Shown here piece by piece: positions 45,043-54,071 of a DNA stretch of 64,000 nt. The stretch is from positions 63,641-127,640 of the forward strand of contig NZ_JABAEB010000003.1 of NCBI RefSeq assembly GCF_012584455.1, in the 5' to 3' direction. Position 1 is the first letter of the stretch. Each line of letters starts with the position of its first letter. Made by a program: the position numbers and the translations under genes. The DNA comes from Shewanella oncorhynchi. Its GTDB lineage: Bacteria > Pseudomonadota > Gammaproteobacteria > Enterobacterales > Shewanellaceae. A model generated the notes under the pieces. It was not told the DNA's origin. It was given only the letters and a program-made list of their open reading frames with translations, and did no database searches.

Positions 45043-46289
45043 TGCGTAATGTTAATAAAATCGCAGTTCTATTATTGCTTTCTGTTTGTGGCGGTTCATT
45101 AACTCTTTCATCTGCAGTCGCAGAAGAAAAGTGTGCTATCGACAAACGTCAATCTAAAGCTGTGGGTGAAAGCGCGGCGAAGAAAGTTCAGAAGTCATTT
45201 GAAGCTTATACCAATGGTCAGGTCGATGAAGCTATTGCTATTTTGCTAGAGGCAAATGCCAAGAACGACTTCGACAAAGCCTATGTTGCACGTATGTTGG
45301 GTAACTTTTATGCCGAGAAAGGCAAAATGGATACCGCGATCAAGTACCTAAAACAAGCTGTTGAAGCTGATATTTTAGGTGGTACAGATCATGCTGCAAC
45401 TATGCGTCTTTATGCTGATTTGCTATTACAAGAGAAAAAGTTTAAGGAAGCGATTCCTTATTATTACAAGTGGATGGAATTTACTTGTAAAGCCGATTCT
45501 CAAATGTATCGCCGTATTGGTATTGCGCATTCAGAACTGAAGCAGTGGGATAAAGTGATTGAAGTGGCCGACAAAGGTCTTTCATTAGCTGAAGCTCCTG
45601 ACAAAGGTCTGTATCAAATGAAGCTGACTGCTTACTTCAATCAGAAGAAGTACAAGAAAGCTGTTGGTGTGTTAGAAGTCATGGTGCCTTTATTCCCGGA
45701 TGATGGCAGATTGTGGGTTCAATTAGCACAGTTTTATTTGATGGTTGAAGACTATGACAAGTCTCTTGCAACTTACGATTTGGCTTATAGAAATGGTTTC
45801 TTGGATAGCGCGGGCAACATTACGCGTTTAGCGCAGTTAATGGCACAAAAAGGTGCTCCTTATCAAGCCGCTAAAATTTATCAGAAACATATGAAATCAG
45901 GCATGATCGCTGAGGACGCTAAGTCTTTAGAGATTTTGGCGGGTTTCTATCAAAATGCGAAAGAGTTTAAGCAAGCTGCTGAGTATTACGGTAAAGCTGC
46001 AGCCATCAGCAATGATGGCAAGACTTACTTGAAACAAGGTCGCTTATTAAACTTGAATGAACAATATACAGCTGCGATCCCTGTGCTTGAAAAAGCCATA
46101 TCAATGGGTATTGAGCATCCTGGTGAAGCAAACTTTGAATTAGCTTTGGCTCATTTAAGTTTGAAACAGTATAAGTCGGCTTATAACCGTGCAGTGTTAG
46201 CTGCTAATGATAAGAAGACACAGAAGAGTGCAAATAGCTATATCTCTTATATTAAAGAGAAAGCTCGTATGCATAATATCACGCTGTAA
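45042..46289 (+). CDS. TPR-repeat periplasmic protein of the TonB2 operon
   Basis: A 415-residue exported protein with signal peptide about 1-28 (SSAVAEEKC). At least eight TPR-like helical pairs follow, for example AYVARMLGNFYAEKGKMDTAIKYL, then MYRRIGIAHSELKQWDKVI. It overlaps the tonB stop and ends the operon at a strong terminator. Likely a scaffold in the TonB2 complex; this is inferred from operon position. Confidence 0.88.
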   Translation: MRNVNKIAVLLLLSVCGGSLTLSSAVAEEKCAIDKRQSKAVGESAAKKVQKSFEAYTNGQVDEAIAILLEANAKNDFDKAYVARMLGNFYAEKGKMDTAIKYLKQAVEADILGGTDHAATMRLYADLLLQEKKFKEAIPYYYKWMEFTCKADSQMYRRIGIAHSELKQWDKVIEVADKGLSLAEAPDKGLYQMKLTAYFNQKKYKKAVGVLEVMVPLFPDDGRLWVQLAQFYLMVEDYDKSLATYDLAYRNGFLDSAGNITRLAQLMAQKGAPYQAAKIYQKHMKSGMIAEDAKSLEILAGFYQNAKEFKQAAEYYGKAAAISNDGKTYLKQGRLLNLNEQYTAAIPVLEKAISMGIEHPGEANFELALAHLSLKQYKSAYNRAVLAANDKKTQKSANSYISYIKEKARMHNITL

Positions 46290-46316
46290 TCAGTTCGCCA
46301 TTTAGCGTTTGAATCG

Positions 46317-46338
46317 AAAGCCCCGCAAGGGGCTTTTT
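46317..46338 (+). terminator. Terminator of the TonB2 operon
   Basis: AAAGCCCC, loop GCAA, GGGGCTTT and Ts. A tetraloop-capped, very stable stem. Confidence 0.95.
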
Positions 46339-46359
46339 CTTTGGTATCAATAAACCTAT

Positions 46360-46869
46360 TTACTGTAATCGGATTAAAGCTTGGGATTGATCATGATTTT
46401 TTTCAAGCTGTTGTGAAAGTTGGCTGACATTACTGAAGAGTGACTCTATTTTACTTTCCTGTGTAGGTAGGCAAATACAGGCAGCCAGTTTATAGTCGAT
46501 TGTCAGTTTATGATGTTTACCAAAATCTTGGTTAAAGTCAGATATTTGCTGTTCTATTCGCTTTAACACTACTTCCGTTCCCACCTCATCTATATTGAAC
46601 AAACCCAACGCAAAGTGATTGTGATCTAGCCTAGCAATCATATCTGTTGCTCTTAATAGCGCTTCTTGCACTTGTTTAGTAAAGAATTCGAGTAAATGGG
46701 GTTGTTTGACGGTTTCATGAATGTGAGGGCACAGATACAATAGTGCCAAGCTTTGGTGGTCTCTCATGTGACGATGCCATTCTCGGTTGAATACTTCCAT
46801 GAAATAGGTTTGGTTATAGACTCCAGTTTCAGGATCCCTGAAACCTGAGTTGCGGAACGAGTAGATCAT
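46360..46869 (-). CDS. Degenerate GGDEF-domain protein
   Basis: A 169-residue single domain resembling the GGDEF fold: DPETGVYNQTYFMEVFNREW matches the usual D-x-LTGL-x-NR start, and the motif site reads ARLDHNHFALGLF where RxGGDEF is expected. The catalytic Gly-Gly and acidic residues are lost, so it should not make c-di-GMP. It could bind a nucleotide or serve as a protein partner. Cys and His are scattered without a pattern. Convergent with the TonB2 operon. Confidence 0.8.
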   Translation of the reverse strand: MIYSFRNSGFRDPETGVYNQTYFMEVFNREWHRHMRDHQSLALLYLCPHIHETVKQPHLLEFFTKQVQEALLRATDMIARLDHNHFALGLFNIDEVGTEVVLKRIEQQISDFNQDFGKHHKLTIDYKLAACICLPTQESKIESLFSNVSQLSQQLEKNHDQSQALIRLQ

Positions 46870-46948
46870 AGATTAACTCCGATAGCAGACCTTGAACTAA
46901 GTATAGAAACAGTTCTGCAATAGCGGGCCAAAAAGGAGAAATATTAAA

Positions 46949-48778
46949 ATGAAATTGGGTTTATTGGCAGGTTCGATAGCGTTAATCTTCACCCTTCAAG
47001 GTTGTTCTAAACCTGAAGTCACTGCAGTTCAACAAAATAGCTCGGCTAATACGACAGCAGTGCAGGGCGAAACACAAACGGCAGAGCAGCGTTACTTAGC
47101 GCTTGTGGATGCTTATTTTAAAGATTACCTAAAGCTTGAGCCCATCTACGCCACTTTTGTCGGTGTTAATGACTATAACGCCGATTTCGGCGGGGATTTA
47201 ACTGAGGATTACCTTAAGGCTCGTCATGATCTTAACACTCACTATTTAGCTCAGGTGCGTGCGATAGATCCAAAGCAACTGCCTGCGGATCTACAGTTGA
47301 GTTATGACCTGTTCGTCTATGACCGTGATATGGCGTTAGTGGACGAAACTTTCCCTTCACGCTTTATGCCGATAAGCCAGTTCTATAGCACTGTCATTAC
47401 TATGGTGCAGCTGGGAAGTGGCGAAAGTGCACAACCTTTTAAGACTGTCCAAGATTATCGTAATTGGGAACAGAGAGTCGATGGTTTCATCAAGTGGGTC
47501 GCACTTGCTGAAAATCGTATGAATCAAGGTATTGAAAGTAAAGTGGTACTACCTCGAGTGTTGGTAGAGCGCATTATTCCTCAGTTAGATGCTATGTTAA
47601 CGACGGATGCGACTCAGAGCATTTTTTACTCGCCAATCCAGCATTTTCCCGAAAGTTTTTCAGAGCAAGATAAAGCGGAATTGACCACCCGTTATCAAGC
47701 CATGATAGCCGAGCGTATCGTGCCAGCGTTAACGAACTTACGCGATTACTTTAAGCAAACCTATTTACCTAAATCGCGGGCGACTGATGGTTGGTCAGGT
47801 TTGCCTAACGGTAAAGCTTGGTATCAGCATCTGGCGAACTCACATACGACCACCACTATGTCTGTAGATGAAATTCATCAAATTGGTTTAGGTGAAGTGG
47901 CGCGCATTTTATCTGAGATGGATAAGGTGCGTGAACAGGTCGGTTTTAAGGGCGATTTGAAGGCTTTTTTTGCGTCTTTATCTTCAGAGCCGCAGTATTT
48001 CTATAGCGATCGCCAAGGCTTGATTGATGGCTATATGGTATTAAAAGATAAAATCAATCATGTATTGCCTAACTACTTTAATGTGATGCCAAAGGCTGAT
48101 TATGTGGTTAAGCCGGTTGAAAGTTTTAGAGAACAATCGGCAGCGGGTGCCTCTTATGAAGCGCCTGCGGTGGATGGTAGCCGTCCAGGGGTGTTTTATA
48201 TCAACACTTATAACCTCAAAGCACAGCCTAAGTGGGGGATGACGACCTTATCTTTGCACGAAGCCGCTCCTGGGCATCACTTCCAAATCGCGATCAAACA
48301 AGAGCTGACTGGTGTGCCTGAGTTCCAGCGTTTTAGCGGTTATACCGCTTTCGAGGAAGGTTGGGCACTTTATGCTGAATACTTAGGTATTGAGATGGGG
48401 CTATTTACCGATCCTTACCAGTATTTTGGTAAGCTTTCCGATGAAATGCTGCGTGCAATGCGCTTAGTGGTTGATACTGGCCTTCATTCTAAAGGTTGGA
48501 GTCGTGAACAGGCGATTCAGTACATGAAAGACAACTCGCCTATGGCTGAGAGTGACATAGTCGCTGAAGTGGAGCGCTATATGGCGATCCCTGGTCAAGC
48601 TTTGTCTTACAAGGTCGGTCAGTTGAAGATTTTGGCACTGCGTGCCCGCGCAGAAAAAGCCTTGGGTGATAAATTTGATCTTAAAGCGTTCCACGATCAA
48701 ATCCTCACCTCAGGTTCATTACCCATGGCGGTCATGGAAAACAAGATCGATCGTTGGATTGCGTCGAAACAAGCTTAG
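46949..48778 (+). CDS. DUF885 lipoprotein, putative metallopeptidase
   Basis: A 609-residue protein with a lipoprotein signal (lipobox LQGC, Cys19), so it should be anchored in the periplasm. The DUF885 domain contains the motif TLSLHEAAPGHHFQIA (HExxPGHH), which resembles a zinc peptidase site, and a later FEEGWALYAEYLG motif. Substrate unknown. Monocistronic, followed by a hairpin terminator. Confidence 0.88.
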   Translation: MKLGLLAGSIALIFTLQGCSKPEVTAVQQNSSANTTAVQGETQTAEQRYLALVDAYFKDYLKLEPIYATFVGVNDYNADFGGDLTEDYLKARHDLNTHYLAQVRAIDPKQLPADLQLSYDLFVYDRDMALVDETFPSRFMPISQFYSTVITMVQLGSGESAQPFKTVQDYRNWEQRVDGFIKWVALAENRMNQGIESKVVLPRVLVERIIPQLDAMLTTDATQSIFYSPIQHFPESFSEQDKAELTTRYQAMIAERIVPALTNLRDYFKQTYLPKSRATDGWSGLPNGKAWYQHLANSHTTTTMSVDEIHQIGLGEVARILSEMDKVREQVGFKGDLKAFFASLSSEPQYFYSDRQGLIDGYMVLKDKINHVLPNYFNVMPKADYVVKPVESFREQSAAGASYEAPAVDGSRPGVFYINTYNLKAQPKWGMTTLSLHEAAPGHHFQIAIKQELTGVPEFQRFSGYTAFEEGWALYAEYLGIEMGLFTDPYQYFGKLSDEMLRAMRLVVDTGLHSKGWSREQAIQYMKDNSPMAESDIVAEVERYMAIPGQALSYKVGQLKILALRARAEKALGDKFDLKAFHDQILTSGSLPMAVMENKIDRWIASKQA

Positions 48779-48787
48779 CCGTGTAAG

Positions 48788-48835
48788 ATGCCGTTAATTG
48801 ACTTTGTTGTCAGTGACGGCATTTTAAGACTTTTT
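48788..48835 (+). terminator. Terminator after the DUF885 gene
   Basis: ATGCCGT pairs with ACGGCAT with an extended imperfect upper stem TTGAC/GTCAG, followed by TTTT. Confidence 0.7.
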
Positions 48836-48949
48836 TATTCAACAGAAAGTTTTTATACTGTTGATTCAAAACCTGTTAAAACGAATGTTTTAGTGGGAAC
48901 TCAATGATATTTGGGGCAAATGTCTCATGATCCTTACAGGAGTTTTACT

Positions 48950-49228
48950 ATGGTCCAGGCAACAGCAAGACATTTGTTAGTCAGCAGTGAAGAGCAGTGT
49001 CAAGCGCTGAAACAGCAAATAATGGAAGGCGCAGATTTTGCTCAAATTGCTCGCGCGCACTCTTCTTGCCCATCAGGTGCCCAAGGCGGCGAATTGGGGT
49101 CATTTGGTCCTGGCATGATGGTCAGAGAGTTTGATGAAGTGGTTTTTAGTGCACCATTAAATGAAGTACAAGGACCCGTGAAAACGCAATTTGGCTTTCA
49201 TTTACTTGAAGTGACCAGCCGCGCGTAA
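48950..49228 (+). CDS. ppiC: Peptidyl-prolyl isomerase PpiC (parvulin)
   Basis: A 92-residue cytosolic stand-alone parvulin (E. coli PpiC 93). Segments ATARHLLVSS, FAQIARAHSSCPSG, GGELGSFGPGMMVREFDEVVF and TQFGFHLLEV are typical. The ATG at 48950 follows an AGGAG; the frame runs 13 codons further upstream without family support. Ends with a strong terminator. Confidence 0.96.
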   Translation: MVQATARHLLVSSEEQCQALKQQIMEGADFAQIARAHSSCPSGAQGGELGSFGPGMMVREFDEVVFSAPLNEVQGPVKTQFGFHLLEVTSRA

Positions 49229-49261
49229 GTTTTGCCGCTTATCTAATACAGCTTGTTTGAT

Positions 49262-49289
49262 ACGGCAGCGTTTGCTGCCGTTTTGTTTT
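49262..49289 (+). terminator. Terminator after ppiC
   Basis: ACGGCAGC, loop GTTT, GCTGCCGT and TTTGTTTT. Confidence 0.92.
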
Positions 49290-49311
49290 ATATGCTCATC
49301 ACGGAGTCACT

Positions 49312-49848
49312 ATGCTGGAACTCTACACTGATAGATTGAAACTCAGGAGCTTACAAGATAGTGATTGGGAACATTTTTATGCACTGCATAACGATCCTGA
49401 GATTAATCGTTTTGTGCGCGTTCCAGAGTCGCAAGAGGTGATCCGCAGTAAGTTTCAGCAACGTTCTGATACTTGGTTCTACGGTTCTGGCGATTGGCTG
49501 ACCTTAGTGATTGAGACAGTTGATACTGGGCAGTTTATCGGTTTAACGGGCCTCTATTGTCAAAGTTTCGAGGAACAGCGTGCCGAAGTGGGTTATTTAC
49601 TGGCGGCCGAGGGGCACGGAAAAGGTTATGCGACTGAGAGCTTAATGGCGGTCATTGATTGGGCCTGTTTAAGTTTTAATGTACATAAATTTGTTGGGCA
49701 TTGTGCTAAAGATAATCACGCATCGGCACGAGTACTCGAAAAGTGTGGTTTTCGGCTTGAAGGTTTACTCAGGCAGCAATTCAAAATAGGTGAAAACTGG
49801 CTCGATGAATCAGCCTTTGGCCTACTCGCCGATGAAAGACGTCTCTAG
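49312..49848 (+). CDS. GNAT-family N-acetyltransferase
   Basis: A 178-residue RimJ/RimL-like acetyltransferase. It shows LYTDRLKLRSLQDSDW at the N-terminus and the acetyl-CoA loop region EVGYLLAAEGHGKGYATES. The strand ARVLEKCGFRLEG follows. The acceptor could be a protein N-terminus or an amino group on a small molecule; the sequence does not tell. Confidence 0.88.
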   Translation: MLELYTDRLKLRSLQDSDWEHFYALHNDPEINRFVRVPESQEVIRSKFQQRSDTWFYGSGDWLTLVIETVDTGQFIGLTGLYCQSFEEQRAEVGYLLAAEGHGKGYATESLMAVIDWACLSFNVHKFVGHCAKDNHASARVLEKCGFRLEGLLRQQFKIGENWLDESAFGLLADERRL

Positions 49849-49922
49849 CCAAATTATCTTCAGCGAATTTTGTACTGTGCTGGTATAATGCCGCAGGTTT
49901 ATTTTTAGAAGGCGTGTATTAA

Positions 49923-50153
49923 GTGGCGCAAATTAATCAATTGGCTTTGCATTCTGGCGAAGATTTCATTGAATTGTACAAAGTATTAAAAGTGCAAGGC
50001 ATGAGCAATGCGGGTGGTGAAGCCAAACATTTTATCGACGAAGGTCAAGTCACTGTGAATGGTGAAGTTGAAACTCGTAAACGTAAAAAAATTATCGCGG
50101 GCGACATCGTCAGCTTTAATGGTGAATCAGTTCAAATCATTGCGGCAGAATAA
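49923..50153 (+). CDS. ybcJ: S4-domain RNA-binding protein (YbcJ-like)
   Basis: Seventy-six residues forming one S4 domain: FIELYKVLKVQGMSNAGGEAKHFIDEGQVTVNGE, split by the usual loop, then TRKRKKI. A small RNA-binding protein, probably ribosome- or tRNA-associated. GTG start with AGAAGG upstream. rraB begins 22 bp after its stop, so the two may be one transcript. Confidence 0.88.
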   Translation: MAQINQLALHSGEDFIELYKVLKVQGMSNAGGEAKHFIDEGQVTVNGEVETRKRKKIIAGDIVSFNGESVQIIAAE

Positions 50154-50175
50154 GCCTGAAACAGTGGAGCAAGAA

Positions 50176-50571
50176 ATGCAATTTCCAGATGATGACAATG
50201 GTAAAATGCTGGCCGCAATGGCTGAAGCGGGAATCGATTTAACTAAAGAGTTAGATGTTGATTTCTTTTTGGTTTTTGATGACCAACGCGATGCTGAAAC
50301 TGCGTTAGAAGAATTAACAAATTCTGACTTGGAAGGCGAGCTTGAGCTGAATCTGAATGATGAGCTTGGTAAGTGGGAAATCATTGTTTGTCTCAATATG
50401 GTGCCTGAGTACGATACATTGGTTGAACAAGAAGTCATGCTAAATGATTTTGCTGCCGAATTTGGCGGCATGACTGACGGTTGGGGCGTAATGCAACATC
50501 AAGACGGTGACGATGAGTTTATGGACGATGATGACCATGACCATGTTCACGGTGAGCATTGCAATCACTAA
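50176..50571 (+). CDS. rraB: Regulator of ribonuclease E activity RraB
   Basis: A 131-residue acidic protein that binds and inhibits RNase E in E. coli. The core DDQRDAETALEEL, WEIIVCLNMVPEYDTLVEQE and GGMTDGWGVMQ aligns with the family. The C-terminal tail is very acidic and His-rich (MDDDDHDHVHGEHCNH), which could bind metal. The ATG at 50176 follows GGAG; a longer frame begins inside ybcJ. Strong terminator follows. Confidence 0.9.
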   Translation: MQFPDDDNGKMLAAMAEAGIDLTKELDVDFFLVFDDQRDAETALEELTNSDLEGELELNLNDELGKWEIIVCLNMVPEYDTLVEQEVMLNDFAAEFGGMTDGWGVMQHQDGDDEFMDDDDHDHVHGEHCNH

Positions 50572-50601
50572 TTCTGATGCGCTTTAAGCCTTGAATCTAA
50601 T

Positions 50602-50627
50602 AAACCACCTTTTGGGTGGTTTTTTAT
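50602..50627 (+). terminator. Terminator after rraB
   Basis: AAACCACC and GGTGGTTT around a short loop, followed by six Ts. Confidence 0.9.
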
Positions 50628-50724
50628 TGGTGTTTTTATGCGCTCAGTTAGTGATCTCAATATCCTCGTTTGGCACTTATAGCGTTATTGTGCCTCGCTT
50701 GAACTGAGATACGTTTAATGCAGA

Positions 50725-51612
50725 TTAATGACGATAGGGCGCAAAAATCTCTAATAACCAGTCGATAAAAGCTTGAGCTTTTAACGGCAGGCTTGGGGAT
50801 TTTGGGGTGAGTAAATAATATCGATAGGGACTGGTGAAGGGGGCGTCGAAGGGGATGACTAAGCTGCCGTTTGCCAGTTGTTCTTCGATGAAGAATCGCG
50901 GAATAAGTGCTGCGCCCATGCCACTCGCAGCCGCTTGACTCAACATATAAAAATGCTCGACACCAAAGGTTTGTGCTTGGGTGAGTGTTAAACCCACCTT
51001 TTCCGCCCAATACTCCCAAAGTTCGGGTCTTGTGGTGTGTTTCAGTAACGTGACGTGATTAATGTCCTCGATATTTTGCAGTTTAGGCGCTAGTGAAGGC
51101 GCGCAAACTAAGCATAAATCCTCATCCATCAGCTTGATATAATTCGCGCCCTTCGGGATAACAGTGCTACTACGGATCGCAATATCATAACGACCTTGGC
51201 TAAAATCCACGGCAAAGTCGCCAATGGATAAGTCGACATACAAGTGTGGATGGCGGGATTTAAACTGCTCCATTCTTGGAATGAGCCAATTGATGGTTAA
51301 GCTTGGCAGCACATTGATGGCTAAAGTTTGCGGCTTAGTGGGCTGACGGCGCAAGTCACTTGTAGCACTAGATAATGTTTGCAGAGCGGCTTGAACATGG
51401 GGTAAATAGCGTTTGGCTTCATCGGTTAAACCAACTTTTTTGTGTAAACGTACAAAGAGCGCAAAACCTAAATAATCCTCCAATACTCTGATTTGTTTGC
51501 TGACTGCGCCATGGGTGACATGCAACTCCTTGCTGGCTAATGTCATGCTCTGTAAACGTGCTGCAGCTTCGAAGGCACGGAGAGAATTGAGGGGCGGTAG
51601 TTCGGCAAACAT
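50725..51612 (-). CDS. LysR-family transcriptional regulator (GcvA-like)
   Basis: A 295-residue regulator. The N-terminal winged helix-turn-helix includes LNSLRAFEAAARLQSMTLASKELHVTHGAVSKQIRVLE, then an effector-binding domain. The LPPLNSLRAFEAAAR start is the GcvA-type sub-family. Divergent from a TSUP permease, whose expression it probably controls. Effector unknown. Confidence 0.92.
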   Translation of the reverse strand: MFAELPPLNSLRAFEAAARLQSMTLASKELHVTHGAVSKQIRVLEDYLGFALFVRLHKKVGLTDEAKRYLPHVQAALQTLSSATSDLRRQPTKPQTLAINVLPSLTINWLIPRMEQFKSRHPHLYVDLSIGDFAVDFSQGRYDIAIRSSTVIPKGANYIKLMDEDLCLVCAPSLAPKLQNIEDINHVTLLKHTTRPELWEYWAEKVGLTLTQAQTFGVEHFYMLSQAAASGMGAALIPRFFIEEQLANGSLVIPFDAPFTSPYRYYLLTPKSPSLPLKAQAFIDWLLEIFAPYRH

Positions 51613-51658
51613 TTTATTTCCTACTGCTGGAAAATCAGAACAGGACTCGGGATTTTGT

Positions 51659-51673
51659 GTGAGTTTATCTCAC
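51659..51673. promoter_or_regulatory. Inverted repeat in the lysR-TSUP intergenic region
   Basis: GTGAG, TTTAT, CTCAC is a perfect 5-5-5 inverted repeat about 50 bp from the lysR start. Candidate regulator site, but the usual T-N11-A LysR pattern is not tested here. Confidence 0.4.
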
Positions 51674-51768
51674 GCTGTGCCGACAATAACTCCTTTGCGT
51701 TTATTTGGCAAACACAGTCTAATGTTCGGCAATCACTCTCTTTTTTATCAGAAGAATAATAAATCATC

Positions 51769-52542
51769 ATGGAATTTGAACTGACTCTACAAATCGCAGC
51801 GATACTTTTTGCCGTCGCTATGGTGGCTGGTTTTATTGACTCAATCGCCGGTGGTGGAGGCTTGCTGACCATTCCTGCACTTATGTGGGCAGGCTTGCCG
51901 CCTGCGGTTGCCTTAGGGACAAATAAGCTGCAGGCCTGTGGCGGCAGTTTTTTTGCGAGTTTGTACTTTGTCCGTAAAGGGCTGGTTGATCTTAAATCCG
52001 TTAAGTTAGCCTTGATTTGTGCATTTATCGGCGCGGCATTGGGCACGATTCTAGTTCAACTCGTCGATACTGAAGTGCTGGAGTTGATGTTACCTTTTTT
52101 GATTTTGGCTATTGGTTGTTACTTTTTATTTTCGAAAAAGATTTCTGAAGATGATAAACATCAAGTGCTGACACCTACCGCATTTGCCTTTACTGCGGCA
52201 TTGGGCGTGGGATTGTACGATGGCTTTTTTGGCCCTGGTACTGGGAGCTTTTTTGCGCTGGCCTTTGTATCGTTAGCGGGGTTTGGTTTGGCGAAGGCAA
52301 CTGCCCACGCAAAACTACTTAATTTCTCCACTAACATTGCTTCGCTGATCTTCTTTGCCTTGGGCGGAAAAGTGATTTGGTTATTAGGATTAGTCATGCT
52401 GGCAGGTCAAGCGATTGGCGCAACCTTGGGTTCTCGTCTCGTGGTCACTAAAGGTACAAAGATTATCAAGCCATTGGTGGTGACTATGTCCCTTGCTATG
52501 AGTTTTAAACTTTTGGCGAGCCAATATAATTTATTTTCGTAA
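51769..52542 (+). CDS. TSUP-family (TauE/SafE) membrane permease
   Basis: A 257-residue polytopic protein like the one after dinG. It shows GFIDSIAGGGGLLTIPALMWAG and LYDGFFGPGTGSFFALAFV, the two-repeat TauE/SafE motif. Likely exports a sulfur-containing or organic anion. Located divergently to the LysR gene, which suggests inducible efflux. The two copies in this window share length but differ in sequence. Confidence 0.9.
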   Translation: MEFELTLQIAAILFAVAMVAGFIDSIAGGGGLLTIPALMWAGLPPAVALGTNKLQACGGSFFASLYFVRKGLVDLKSVKLALICAFIGAALGTILVQLVDTEVLELMLPFLILAIGCYFLFSKKISEDDKHQVLTPTAFAFTAALGVGLYDGFFGPGTGSFFALAFVSLAGFGLAKATAHAKLLNFSTNIASLIFFALGGKVIWLLGLVMLAGQAIGATLGSRLVVTKGTKIIKPLVVTMSLAMSFKLLASQYNLFS

Positions 52543-52925
52543 ACTATTTGATATTAAGCATTCTATAAAACTCACTCATCAATAGACGCTCTTTAAGCTG
52601 CGCATGAGTGTATCTTAGTGGCGTCCATCTTGGCTCAAAAGTTAAGCTGAGGTGGATATCACCCAAAAGATCCGCTAAATGACGACTTAAAACGTCTCAT
52701 TCTACTTTGAGTTAGGTGTACTCCTTCAAGTTTTTTGAATAGTATTACCTGTCATTTTTAATACACTTTTTAGGCTTCTTATTGTTTTGGTGTGTATTTT
52801 AAATATTGTGTACATATTTAATCCGATTGATATAAGTGCAGTGTCTATCTTGCCAGTCTTATTTTGCATCGACGGGCGGCATGTGCGCTCGGGTTTAGCA
52901 CCACCACTTCTTTAAAAGAGCGATT
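52543..52925. other. 383-bp spacer before sbcD
   Basis: No gene seen. Contains ACTCACTCAT and a distant ATGAGTGT, too far apart for a confident terminator, and AT-rich sequence near 52730-52820. Presumably carries the sbcDC promoter. Confidence 0.4.
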
Positions 52926-54071
52926 ATGAAATTTATCCACACCTCGGACTGGCACATAGGTCGTCAATTACACAATCAATCACTACTAGATGATCAAGCC
53001 TTTGTGCTCGAGCAAATTATTGCTCTAGCGGATGAACACAAGGTGGATGCCGTGATTGTGGCGGGGGATATTTATGACAGATCGATTCCGCCTGCGAATG
53101 CGGTCGCGCTGTTAGATGATGTGCTTAACCGCTTAGTGCATGGTTTAGGCCTACAAGTCATTATGATTGCGGGTAATCACGATGGTCACGAGCGCTTAGG
53201 TTTTGCAGCAAAACAAATGGCGGCAAGTGGGTTACATATTATTGGGCCTTTGAGTGCTGACATTCATCCCATTACTTTATCGAGTTCAAGCGGTGATGTG
53301 GTGTTTTATCCCTTGCCCTATGCCGAACCTGCCACAGTGCGCCAAGTTTTTGAGTGTGAGGCTGCAAGCCATGAGGCCGCAATGATGCTATTGCTTGAAC
53401 AAGTACGCCAGCACGATAGCCAAGGTTTGCCGAAAGTGGTAATAAGCCATTGTTTTTTGGATGGTGGTAGCGAGTCAGAATCTGAGCGGCCACTGAGCAT
53501 TGGTGGCGCCGATAAAATATCGCCAACGCTATTTACTGAGTTTGATTATGTCGCCCTTGGGCATTTGCACGGACCGCAATACAAAGGTGCAGAGCATGTG
53601 CGCTACTCAGGATCGATTTTGAAGTATTCCTTTAGCGAACAACATCAACATAAGTCGGTGACCTTAGTCGAACTTAGCGCAAAAACGCCAGCAAATATCC
53701 GCTTATTGCCATTAACGTCGATACGCGATGTCCGTATCTTAGAAGGGGAGTTAGCCACATTACTCGCCCAAGGTAAAACGGATATCAAGCGTGAGGACTA
53801 CCTTATGGTCAGACTCCTTGATAAACATGCCATTTTAGATGCTATGGGGAAATTGAGAGCCGTTTACCCTAATGTGCTGCATTTAGAGCGGACTGGTCTG
53901 ATGGCGGGGCAGCAACAAGTCACCTTGAGCCGAGATCATATCAAAAAAGGCGAGATGGACATGTTCCGTGACTTTTTCTCTCAAGTGTCCGGCGAGTCAT
54001 TAACACAAGCACAGCAAGCCGTGATGGATGAACTCCTGACTAAGCTACACAATGAGGAGCGCCAAGCATGA
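52926..54071 (+). CDS. sbcD: Exonuclease subunit SbcD
   Basis: A 381-residue Mre11-type nuclease, partner of SbcC, that cleaves DNA hairpins and blocked ends. Metallophosphoesterase motifs are visible: KFIHTSDWHIGRQ, GDIYDRSIPP, GNHDGHERLGFA, VISHCFLDGG and ALGHLHGPQ. sbcC overlaps its stop by 4 bp. Confidence 0.97.
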   Translation: MKFIHTSDWHIGRQLHNQSLLDDQAFVLEQIIALADEHKVDAVIVAGDIYDRSIPPANAVALLDDVLNRLVHGLGLQVIMIAGNHDGHERLGFAAKQMAASGLHIIGPLSADIHPITLSSSSGDVVFYPLPYAEPATVRQVFECEAASHEAAMMLLLEQVRQHDSQGLPKVVISHCFLDGGSESESERPLSIGGADKISPTLFTEFDYVALGHLHGPQYKGAEHVRYSGSILKYSFSEQHQHKSVTLVELSAKTPANIRLLPLTSIRDVRILEGELATLLAQGKTDIKREDYLMVRLLDKHAILDAMGKLRAVYPNVLHLERTGLMAGQQQVTLSRDHIKKGEMDMFRDFFSQVSGESLTQAQQAVMDELLTKLHNEERQA

